The notes under the pieces are model-generated. The model ran no database searches. It worked only from the letters and a program-made list of their open reading frames with translations, and was not told where the DNA came from. From the NCBI GenBank assembly GCA_021155145.1, contig JAJNPX010000014.1, forward strand, positions 1 through 5,052: 5,052 nucleotides of DNA, written 5' to 3'. Of this stretch, positions 1 through 5,052 are shown piece by piece. Source of the stretch: Acidisarcina sp. Its GTDB lineage: Bacteria > Acidobacteriota > Blastocatellia > Pyrinomonadales > Pyrinomonadaceae. The stretch's first letter is position 1. Each line of letters starts with the position of its first letter. The translations under genes were made by a program, and so were the position numbers.

Positions 1-2238
1 TGGCTTGTACATCTTCCGGTCGTCGAACACAAACCAACGCAGAGAATCGGACTCCTGTTTCTTGTACCAATTGCCGGTGTCCTGCCAATAGTAATCGGTG
101 TTCTCGGGAAGGAAAGCGACATCCTTGCCTCGTTTGGCGACCAGCAGGTTCATTCCTTTTTGCGATGCCGAATCGGGCAGCGGCAAGCGGAGTACGCCAT
201 TGGCACCGGTCGTCGAACTCTGAGCGGGTTCGACCGATTCCGTTTCTACTTCGGTGCCGTCGGCGTTGAACGATTCGATCTCGCCTGCGTTCGGGCCGCT
301 TGCGCCGGTGATCCACTCCCACGCGGATTCTATCCAGCCTTTTTCCTCGGAAACTTTCTCAGATCGTTGACCGGTGCCGGTTCCGTTCGGCCAGATCGAG
401 AGTTCGACGCCGCCGAGCGGCTTTCCGGTTCCGAGTTCTGTCGCGAAGCCGACGAGTTCCTGATTGTCGACGAACGCATCGAGGCCGATCTGTGTCGCCT
501 GGATCCATGTGAAGATCCGGGAGCGGTCATACTTATCGCGTTTGACAGTCGGCTCGATATCGAGGATCAGGTTTCCCAGCCCGTCTCCGCCGAGAGCCTG
601 GGCCAGGTCTATCCGCGTCTCGACAAGCTCGTCCTGGACACTCTTGATATTTACGGTCTTGTCGGAAACAACGGCACCCGGAATTGCGGGGCGCTGATTG
701 TCGTCATAGTTCAAGCGGCGGTAATACTGCATGAACTGATGCCAGTCCTTTGGTTCAACGCGATAGATACGAACGCGTGCAGACGAGTGGTTGGTCGTAT
801 AGATCGAATAAGACGTGCGGGCACTCGGGTCGAGCACCGACATTGCTCCGCCCTGGCCATAAAAGCTCTGCGGGGCCGCCCCGACCTTGATCGTTGCGAC
901 TGCCGCCTGGCCCAGGGTTTGACCGAAAACGTCGGAAAGCCCGCGATCGACGGTGATCTTATAGGTCGTGTTGCCTTTCTTGTAACCTTGAAAATATATG
1001 TTGTTGCCCGAGGGATAGATCTGAAGGCCTTCGACCGCGGGCTCGATCTTGACCATCTCTTTGGTAAATTTCGAGGCATCAATGGCGTTATTGAATTCCA
1101 GATACCAGGCCTCGAACGGAGAGCAGTTCTTATTGTCACGCCATCCGCAGTAGCCGCGGTTGAACTTGAACGGTCCGAAAGTGTTGAACGAGAAACTCTG
1201 AGGCGTTGTCGTGGTCAGCGGCCCTTCGGCTGACGGCGTTCCTTTCTCGACCGTTACCGAGATCGCGGATGCCGCAGGCAGCGCATTCTCCGTCGATCCG
1301 TCCGCATTTACAGCACGGAATGCGATCCAGCGGCCAGGCTGGGCCTGTTTCGAGTAGTAAGAGACGTTGGCGTCGGCGTCGATCTCCTCTTGGGTTGCAA
1401 GGCGGATCGGGAGCTTTCGCCCGGCGGTGACCGAGATAGTGCGAATGACGGCTTCGGGGTTGATCGCCTGGTCAAAGCGGAGGAACATCAAGGCGTTGCG
1501 TCGGACCGTCTGGCCTTGGGGAATGAACTGCTCGGCTTTCGGTGCCGGCGTGGTAAAGGTCCACGTCACGTCTTTTGCAAGAGTTTGGCCTGTCGCGGAC
1601 TTGGTTCCCGCTGGGACCCGCGCCGTGAACCTGGTAGCCATCGGAAAACGCTTATCCGTATCGAACATCAGCGTTTTGGTCCCGAGCCATCGCCAACGGC
1701 CCTCGACCTGCGGGCTCAGCTCGACCGGAGCATACTTCGCCGCTTCTTCCTGAGAGGTGACGGCGACCATCGGCTGGGAGAAAGTAACGCTCAGATCCGG
1801 CGCAAGCGGTACTTCACCTTCGGGTGAAAATCGGACCACTTGAAGGGAGTCGGTAGGAACTACCTTCGGTGTCCCCCTGTCTTCTGCTGACGGAAATTTG
1901 ACTGGTATGCGGGTGCCCGTCTTCGGCGCTGGTAGTGTGCCGGCACGCTTGGCAAAATCACTCGTGTCATCTGGATCGCTTTTGATACCGGGAAGCCGTC
2001 CAAGGACCTTTCCGGCCTCTGCATCGGTGATAGGAGACGAATCGGCAGGCTGCTGGACCGATCTCGGTCCGTCCTCGGGCCTTCCCTCGCTTAACCGAAA
2101 ACTCAGCCCCGGAACCACGTCCTTCATCTTCAGATCCCTCGCCTTTCCAATTATTTGCGCCTGAGCATCGAGTGCGAACGGCAAAAACATCGACCAGTAA
2201 ACGGCCGTCAATATGATTCCCGAAACAATTCTTTTCAT
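1..2238 (-). CDS. Bacterial alpha-2-macroglobulin family protein, N-terminal 746 residues (3' end outside window)
   Basis: Secreted envelope protein of the bacterial alpha-2-macroglobulin family, whose members are thought to entrap attacking proteases in the periplasm. The minus frame is open without a stop from ATG 2238 to the left edge. Residues 1-27 look like a signal peptide (MKR, hydrophobic stretch, AQA before Q28). There is no lipobox cysteine, so unlike E. coli YfhM it is not an obvious lipoprotein. Residues about 130-228 form a Big_5-like Ig domain (VVRFSPEGEVPLAPDLSVTFSQPM, ending TWTFTTP). A second such domain spans about 231-353 and a further beta-rich region about 355-455, with C364 and C372 possibly disulfide-bonded. 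Residues 599-615 (ATELGTGKPLGGVELSI) and 677-688 (TGANGVLRLPLP) are typical macroglobulin-domain strands, split by a roughly 60-residue polar insert. The visible part ends at WFVFDDRKMYKP, the hallmark start of the next MG domain. The thioester region and C-terminus lie outside, so protease-trapping chemistry cannot be judged. ATG 2238 is chosen because the signal peptide follows at once; GGGG at 2251-2254 is only a weak ribosome site. Family call is firm. Confidence 0.95.
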   Translation of the reverse strand, partial: MKRIVSGIILTAVYWSMFLPFALDAQAQIIGKARDLKMKDVVPGLSFRLSEGRPEDGPRSVQQPADSSPITDAEAGKVLGRLPGIKSDPDDTSDFAKRAGTLPAPKTGTRIPVKFPSAEDRGTPKVVPTDSLQVVRFSPEGEVPLAPDLSVTFSQPMVAVTSQEEAAKYAPVELSPQVEGRWRWLGTKTLMFDTDKRFPMATRFTARVPAGTKSATGQTLAKDVTWTFTTPAPKAEQFIPQGQTVRRNALMFLRFDQAINPEAVIRTISVTAGRKLPIRLATQEEIDADANVSYYSKQAQPGRWIAFRAVNADGSTENALPAASAISVTVEKGTPSAEGPLTTTTPQSFSFNTFGPFKFNRGYCGWRDNKNCSPFEAWYLEFNNAIDASKFTKEMVKIEPAVEGLQIYPSGNNIYFQGYKKGNTTYKITVDRGLSDVFGQTLGQAAVATIKVGAAPQSFYGQGGAMSVLDPSARTSYSIYTTNHSSARVRIYRVEPKDWHQFMQYYRRLNYDDNQRPAIPGAVVSDKTVNIKSVQDELVETRIDLAQALGGDGLGNLILDIEPTVKRDKYDRSRIFTWIQATQIGLDAFVDNQELVGFATELGTGKPLGGVELSIWPNGTGTGQRSEKVSEEKGWIESAWEWITGASGPNAGEIESFNADGTEVETESVEPAQSSTTGANGVLRLPLPDSASQKGMNLLVAKRGKDVAFLPENTDYYWQDTGNWYKKQESDSLRWFVFDDRKMYKP

Positions 2239-2296
2239 TGTGTTTATGGACCCCGTCGCGGACCGTTGCAAGCTGCGCCTACGAGTGTTCCGCGTA

Positions 2297-2325
2297 ATTT
2301 TACTTTACTTTGCCGCTAGTTTCGA
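2297..2325 (-). promoter_or_regulatory. Candidate sigma-70-type promoter for the macroglobulin gene
   Basis: Read on the minus strand, TCGAAA (2325-2320) and TAAAAT (2302-2297) are separated by 17 bp, matching 4/6 and 5/6 of the -35 and -10 consensus. Transcription would start near 2290, giving a leader of about 50 nt before ATG 2238. The -35 hexamer overlaps the 8-bp palindrome TTTCGAAA (2320-2327). The sequence match is clear, but the promoter rules of this organism are unknown, so the call is moderate. Confidence 0.4.
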
Positions 2326-2368
2326 AAAGTCGTGCTTTCCGAGGCGGTTAACACTGTTTGAACGTCCG

Positions 2369-2403
2369 GGTCGGAGGAATCTTGCAGGCTGGCATCCCCG
2401 ACC
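2369..2403. repeat. Imperfect stem-loop upstream of the pspA promoter
   Basis: GGTCGG (2369-2374) pairs with CCGACC (2398-2403). After an unpaired A at 2375, GGA (2376-2378) pairs with TCC (2395-2397). A further TGC/GCA pairing (2383-2385 with 2392-2394) could close the top. No T-tract follows on either strand, so it does not look like an intrinsic terminator. It lies upstream of both candidate transcripts' start points, so it more likely acts as DNA, or is a remnant of an interspersed repeat, than as an RNA leader structure. Confidence 0.4.
2384..2397 (+). repeat. Short repeated motif, copy 1 (GCAGGCTGGCATCC)
   Basis: This 14-bp motif inside the stem-loop recurs at 3374-3388 as GCAAGGCGGGCATCC, with one inserted base and one substitution. 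One copy lies upstream of pspA and the other just before the start codon of the next gene. Two copies of this length could be chance. They could also be a scattered intergenic repeat or a shared protein-binding site. Confidence 0.3.
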
Positions 2404-2456
2404 GCAGATGCCCTTCTTGCCAACCCACCCAAAGCGATTTATTTTGTTGACTTTCC

Positions 2457-2465
2457 TGTTATACT
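2457..2465 (+). promoter_or_regulatory. Candidate extended -10 promoter for the pspA operon
   Basis: TGTTATACT is an extended -10 element: TG, one base, then TATACT (5/6 to TATAAT). The -35 region 17 bp upstream (2437-2442, ATTTAT) is poor, which is tolerated by extended -10 promoters. The start would fall near 2472 and the leader would be about 90 nt. TTGACT at 2447-2452 looks like a -35 box but is only 7 bp away, too close to pair with this -10. No sigma-54 site of the kind that drives enterobacterial psp operons was found. Confidence 0.45.
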
Positions 2466-2474
2466 GAATTCAGT
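2463..2474. promoter_or_regulatory. 12-bp perfect palindrome over the pspA promoter (candidate operator)
   Basis: ACTGAATTCAGT is a perfect dyad that overlaps the last three bases of the candidate -10 box and the expected transcription start. That is the classic position for a repressor operator. I do not recognise the binding protein, and no regulator gene is present in the window. The dyad is seen directly; its function is inferred. Confidence 0.4.
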
Positions 2475-2481
2475 TTTTGCA

Positions 2482-2521
2482 ACTTCCGGAAAATGGCGGT
2501 CGTAGAGTAGTTGGCGGAAGT
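2482..2521 (+). repeat. Inverted repeat in the pspA leader
   Basis: ACTTCCG (2482-2488) is perfectly complementary to CGGAAGT (2515-2521), with 26 nt between the arms. It would form a 7-bp stem in the pspA 5' leader, 20 nt upstream of the AGGAG. The left arm overlaps an 8-bp palindrome TTCCGGAA (2484-2491), and TGGCGG occurs twice in the element (2494-2499 and 2512-2517). With so large a loop the hairpin would be weak, so a regulatory role is uncertain. Confidence 0.3.
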
Positions 2522-2540
2522 GCGTCGCAGTTAACAATTT

Positions 2541-2545
2541 AGGAG
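2541..2545 (+). promoter_or_regulatory. Ribosome binding site of pspA, unusually distant
   Basis: AGGAG is the only good Shine-Dalgarno match before pspA, but 15 nt separate it from ATG 2561, against a usual 5-10. No alternative start lies nearer: the in-frame codon at 2552 is the stop TAG. The start is fixed by the protein's N-terminus, which matches the family. Confidence 0.55.
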
Positions 2546-2560
2546 CGCGTTTAGAAAAGA

Positions 2561-3352
2561 ATGGGATTGTGGGCAAGAATAACGAGGGTCTTCCGGGCGA
2601 GTACCGGGGCCGCTCTGGACAAGATAGAGAACCCTGAACTGGTGCTGCAGCAAACCATAAGGGATATGCGGGACCGCGTTCCCGAACTCAATAATTCTGT
2701 CGCCCAGGTGATGGCAACAGAACGTTTGCTTATCAAGAACGCCGAAAACCTTGAAAAGCAGGTAGTTGAACTGGACTCCAAGATCAAGGCCTCGGTGAAG
2801 ATGGGCCGCGACGACATCGCAACGGCATACATCGGCCAGCTTCAACAGGCCCAGCTCGACCTCGAGCGCACCTCTGCCCAACTGGAGCACGCCTCGCTTG
2901 CTTCTAAACAGGCCCTAAAGGCTCGGGACAATTACGTGCTGAACATGAAAAAGCGCACGGCCGAGGCAATGCAGCTTATTTCAGCGGCTAAACAGGCTAA
3001 ACTTCAGGAGCAGCTGGCCCAGACGATGGAGACCTTTAACATCGGCGACGATGCATCGACCTTCAACGAGATGCGTGAAAAGATCGACCGCCGCGTCGCC
3101 GCTGCCGAAGCAAAGCTCCAGCTTGGCTCCTCGACCGTCGATGCGCAGATGGCCGATATCGAACGGGAGGCCATGGACATTCAGCTTCAGGACAAGCTGC
3201 TCGAATACAAATCCCAGATGGGCCTCCTGGGCTCCGGTTCGGGAAATACCTCGGGCAAACAGATCTCGGCCGGCAGCGAACCCGTCAGCAATGAAGAGGT
3301 CCTCGAACAAGTGATCGTAAATGAAGCCAACGACGCCAAGGGTTCGAACTAA
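2561..3352 (+). CDS. pspA: PspA/Vipp1 (IM30) family membrane-remodelling protein
   Basis: Peripheral inner-membrane protein of the PspA/IM30 (ESCRT-III-like) family, which binds stressed membranes, assembles into rods or rings and limits proton leakage. The 263-residue protein starts with the family's amphipathic helix (MGLWARITRVFRASTGAALDKIENPE), which confirms the start. Residues about 25-140 form the long coiled-coil hairpin, including ENPELVLQQTIRDMRDRVPE. Residues about 140-220 give the later helices (FNEMREKIDRRVAAAEAKLQ, then ADIEREAMDIQLQDKLLEYK). Residues 224-263 are an extra tail: a Gly/Ser/Asn-rich linker (GSGSGNTSGK) followed by a short acidic segment (NEEVLEQVIV). E. coli PspA, at about 222 residues, lacks this; Vipp1 also carries a linker plus a C-terminal helix, so the tail is Vipp1-like in layout. 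It is the first gene of an apparent two-gene operon, 45 bp before the next start. No pspF, pspB or pspC is visible. Family call is firm; PspA rather than Vipp1 naming is conventional. Confidence 0.95.
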   Translation: MGLWARITRVFRASTGAALDKIENPELVLQQTIRDMRDRVPELNNSVAQVMATERLLIKNAENLEKQVVELDSKIKASVKMGRDDIATAYIGQLQQAQLDLERTSAQLEHASLASKQALKARDNYVLNMKKRTAEAMQLISAAKQAKLQEQLAQTMETFNIGDDASTFNEMREKIDRRVAAAEAKLQLGSSTVDAQMADIEREAMDIQLQDKLLEYKSQMGLLGSGSGNTSGKQISAGSEPVSNEEVLEQVIVNEANDAKGSN

Positions 3353-3373
3353 AATTTCCGAGGAACATTACGG

Positions 3374-3388
3374 GCAAGGCGGGCATCC
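3374..3388 (+). repeat. Short repeated motif, copy 2 (GCAAGGCGGGCATCC)
   Basis: Second copy of the motif at 2384-2397. It ends 9 nt before ATG 3398 and contains the only purine-rich stretch near that start (AAGGCGGG, 3376-3383). That stretch is a poor Shine-Dalgarno 14 nt from the ATG. A better GAGGAA lies at 3360-3365, but 32 nt away. Confidence 0.3.
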
Positions 3389-3397
3389 AATATTTCT

Positions 3398-4249
3398 ATG
3401 GCAGATCTGGCACAGTACCAGCGGGACCTACAAAAATTCAATACCAGCTACCTTAAGGAAGCAGTAAAGGAACCCATTAATTTTTGGGGCCTGGCCGGTT
3501 TCGCTGTGGCGGCGGCATATTCCTTTAGCGTTATCCCGCTGTTGATCGCGATCATTGCCGAGATCGCGTATGTAATGGTCGTGCCAAATCTGCCTTCATA
3601 TCGTTCGCTCGTCCAGAGACGGGAAAGAGAGAGGCTGCTCGTCGCGGCAAAGACGGCAAGGGAAAAGCTGATCAAGTCGTTCACCCCGCGTGAGCGCGAG
3701 GCGGTCGAGTATCTTCGGTGGCTAAAGGAAAAGATCCAGGACAACTATCGGAAGTTCACGGGCGCGGGTTCGCTGCCCTCCAATCTTCGAACTCTCGACC
3801 AAAGGTGGGAGGATTTCGTCGACCTCCTGGACGTGTATCGGCGGCGAAAGCAGCATCTCAAATCGATCAACCGCCAGGCGGTACACAACCAGCTTTCGCA
3901 GGCCTACCGCGCAGCTGAGAGCGCGACCGACGACAAGACAAAGCGAATTCAGCAGACCAATGTCGAGATCCTGAAACGGCGTATCGCGTCGTTTGACGAG
4001 ATCGAGCGGAGCGTAAAGCTTGTAGAGGGCCAGCTGCAGTCGATCGAGAACTTTTTCAGCTATCTCAATGATGAGATCGTCACTATGTCGACTCCGGAGA
4101 AATTCTCGCTCCTCGATTTCGAGCAGCTTTCCGATTCCATCGCGATGACGAAGCAGATGCTCGACGCGACCGCCGACGAAGTGGGCCAACTCGACGCATA
4201 CAACCGCGAAATGGGCAACTATCAGCTTTTGCCGGAAGGCAACCGATAG
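3398..4249 (+). CDS. Unrecognised membrane-hairpin and helical protein, likely PspA partner
   Basis: I do not recognise this 283-residue family. Residues 1-27 are hydrophilic and probably helical. Residues 28-63 (INFWGLAGFAVAAAY, then IPLLIAIIAEIAYVMVV) are continuously hydrophobic and best read as two short membrane helices in a hairpin, with E55 buried in the second. RRERER at 74-79 follows, so by the positive-inside rule both ends should be cytoplasmic. Residues about 74-275 are charged and almost wholly helical, with likely coiled coils around 74-120, 130-175 and 180-228. There is no catalytic motif, and the protein has no cysteine. It follows pspA by 45 bp on the same strand, suggesting co-transcription. 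In mycobacteria pspA is followed by pspM, an integral membrane protein of similar size with two membrane segments that binds PspA. The layout here is the same, but homology is not established. The start is secure: no ATG, GTG or TTG lies in frame between the pspA stop and 3398. A membrane anchor or sensor for PspA is my inference. Confidence 0.9.
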   Translation: MADLAQYQRDLQKFNTSYLKEAVKEPINFWGLAGFAVAAAYSFSVIPLLIAIIAEIAYVMVVPNLPSYRSLVQRRERERLLVAAKTAREKLIKSFTPREREAVEYLRWLKEKIQDNYRKFTGAGSLPSNLRTLDQRWEDFVDLLDVYRRRKQHLKSINRQAVHNQLSQAYRAAESATDDKTKRIQQTNVEILKRRIASFDEIERSVKLVEGQLQSIENFFSYLNDEIVTMSTPEKFSLLDFEQLSDSIAMTKQMLDATADEVGQLDAYNREMGNYQLLPEGNR

Positions 4250-4278
4250 CCGCACCACGTTCATTCCCCGTCGCTTGT

Positions 4279-5052
4279 TTATCTCTCAAATCCTTCGAAC
4301 GGAATTTCCGCTGCCTGTGAACTGGGTGGTGGATCCTTCGGCATTTGGGCCGGCTCAGCTCCTACGGCCTGGTCGAGGTCATTGATCGCAAGGGCCAGAT
4401 TTGTCGCATTGGATGCATACGCCAGGCCGACCTCGCGGGTCACGAGGCCTTCGCGAATATAGCCCTCCAGCACCTTATCGAAAGTCTGCATACCGTCAAG
4501 CCCGCCGTCGCTCATCGCATCGGTTATCGACCGGCCTTCCCGTTCTCCTTTTTCGATGTATTCGCGCGTCCGCGAGTTCGACACAAGGATCTCGATCGCC
4601 GCGATGCGTCCGCCACCGACCTTTGGCATCAACCTTTGCGAGATTATGCGGCGGAACGATTGTGAAAGGCGTGTGCGGATCGCGGCTTCTTCGTTCTTTG
4701 GAAACACGCCGATAATACGGTCGATAGTCTTGGCGGCGTCGATAGTGTGGAGCGTCGAGAGGACCAAGTGGCCCGTCTCAGCCGCTTCCATCGCGACTTC
4801 GATCGTTTCCCGGTCGCGCATCTCACCTACAAGGATCACTTTAGGAGCCTGACGCAATGCAGCACGTAACGCTAGAGCAAAGTCGGGCGTATCGGAATGT
4901 AACTCGCGCTGATGGATCGTGCTCAGGTTGTGGTCGTGTATGAACTCGATCGGGTCTTCGATGGTGACGATATGATACTTTTTCGTAGCGTTGATCAGCG
5001 AGATAATGGCGGCGAGGGTTGTAGATTTTCCGGAGCCGGTCGGTCCCGTGAC
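4279..5052 (-). CDS. pilT: PilT/PilU-family type IV pilus retraction ATPase, C-terminal 257 residues (5' end outside window)
   Basis: Cytoplasmic hexameric AAA-type ATPase of the GspE/PilT family that powers type IV pilus retraction. The frame is open to the right edge, and the N-terminal PAS-like domain and start are missing (roughly 100-140 residues, judged from usual PilT length). Counting from the first visible residue, the Walker A is GPTGSGKST (3-11), the Asp box is TIEDPIEF (30-37), then HQRELHSDTPDF (47-58). The Walker B is VILVGEMRD (72-80) and the His box is GHLVLSTLHT (94-103). All catalytic motifs visible are intact. The later part (RTRLSQSFRRIISQRLMPK, EYIEKGEREGRSITDAM, GMQTFDKVLEGYIREGLVT) matches PilT variants; MQTFD and the ASNATNL segment lean toward PilU, while TLHT is PilT-like, so the paralogue is unsettled. 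Residues 225-257 form a Pro/Ala/Gln-rich tail (KDPPPSSQAAEIPFEGFER) beyond the usual end. It converges on the preceding gene with 29 bp between stop codons and no visible terminator hairpin. Confidence 0.95.
   Translation of the reverse strand, partial: VTGPTGSGKSTTLAAIISLINATKKYHIVTIEDPIEFIHDHNLSTIHQRELHSDTPDFALALRAALRQAPKVILVGEMRDRETIEVAMEAAETGHLVLSTLHTIDAAKTIDRIIGVFPKNEEAAIRTRLSQSFRRIISQRLMPKVGGGRIAAIEILVSNSRTREYIEKGEREGRSITDAMSDGGLDGMQTFDKVLEGYIREGLVTREVGLAYASNATNLALAINDLDQAVGAEPAQMPKDPPPSSQAAEIPFEGFER

Larger units (their letters stand above)
2239..2560. other. Divergent intergenic region between the macroglobulin gene and pspA
   Basis: This 322-bp stretch has no convincing gene. Short open frames that cross it lack a ribosome site and resemble nothing I know. 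It is AT-richer than the flanking genes around 2290-2330 and 2430-2480, where a candidate promoter for each direction lies. It also holds a 12-bp palindrome, a stem-loop at 2369-2403 and an inverted repeat in the pspA leader, each listed separately. Two copies of GTTAACA (2347-2353 and 2530-2536) also occur; I assign them no role. Confidence 0.7.

Noticed and set aside
160..1233. Long plus-strand open frame of 357 codons
   Set aside because: It lies wholly antisense to the macroglobulin gene, whose own frame encodes clear Ig-like and macroglobulin motifs. The antisense product has no recognisable domain and no ribosome site.
2390..2406. Sigma-54-like site (TGGCAT followed by CCGCA) upstream of pspA
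   Set aside because: The GG and GC dinucleotides are 11 bp apart, whereas sigma-54 requires 10, and the -12 element matches poorly.
2447..2465. TTGACT and TATACT as a -35/-10 pair
   Set aside because: Only 7 bp separate them, while a sigma-70 promoter needs about 17. TATACT was kept as an extended -10 element instead.
2213..2467. Plus-strand 84-codon frame across the intergenic region
   Set aside because: It begins inside the macroglobulin signal-peptide region on the other strand, spans both candidate promoters, and has no ribosome site or recognisable protein features.
3230..3263. Gly-rich GSGSGNTSGK in the PspA tail as a P-loop
   Set aside because: The spacing does not fit GxxxxGK[ST], and the residue after the lysine is Gln. 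It reads as a flexible linker.
3722..4264. Minus-strand open frame of 180 codons antisense to the PspA-partner gene
   Set aside because: The plus-strand frame has the membrane hairpin and coherent helices and sits in the psp operon. The antisense frame shows no domain and is explained by codon bias.
4250..4278. Bidirectional terminator between the convergent genes
   Set aside because: The 29-bp gap and its flanks show no GC-rich hairpin followed by a T-run on either strand.

Overview
The window reads as chromosomal DNA of a Gram-negative (diderm), moderately GC-rich bacterium that makes type IV pili. It holds four protein-coding genes, all concerned with the cell envelope, and no RNA gene, mobile element or CRISPR array that I can see. 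The mix of a bacterial alpha-2-macroglobulin, a PspA with a long tail and a PilT variant with an extended C-terminus would suit Acidobacteriota or a deltaproteobacterial-type lineage. That placement is an impression from protein style and is not proven here.

Layout. Positions 1-2238 (minus strand) hold the first 746 codons of a large secreted alpha-2-macroglobulin-family protein; the gene runs off the left edge. Positions 2239-2560 are a 322-bp divergent intergenic region. It contains a candidate promoter for each direction, a 12-bp perfect palindrome over the rightward promoter, and two inverted repeats. Positions 2561-3352 (plus) encode a PspA/Vipp1/IM30-family membrane-remodelling protein. 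After a 45-bp gap, 3398-4249 (plus) encodes a 283-residue protein with an N-terminal membrane hairpin and a long charged helical cytoplasmic part. I do not recognise its family. Its position and architecture suggest a membrane partner of PspA. Positions 4279-5052 (minus) hold the C-terminal 257 residues of a PilT/PilU-family pilus retraction ATPase, convergent with the previous gene and running off the right edge.

How they may fit together. PspA proteins sense and repair inner-membrane damage, and in characterised systems mislocalised secretins are classic inducers; type IV pilus machines use a secretin. Bacterial alpha-2-macroglobulins are thought to trap foreign proteases in the periplasm. 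The window can therefore be read as an envelope-defence neighbourhood with a two-gene psp operon at its centre. The sequence shows only adjacency; functional linkage is inference. The item most worth following up is the second psp-operon gene, a candidate undescribed PspA partner with the same overall layout as actinobacterial PspM.
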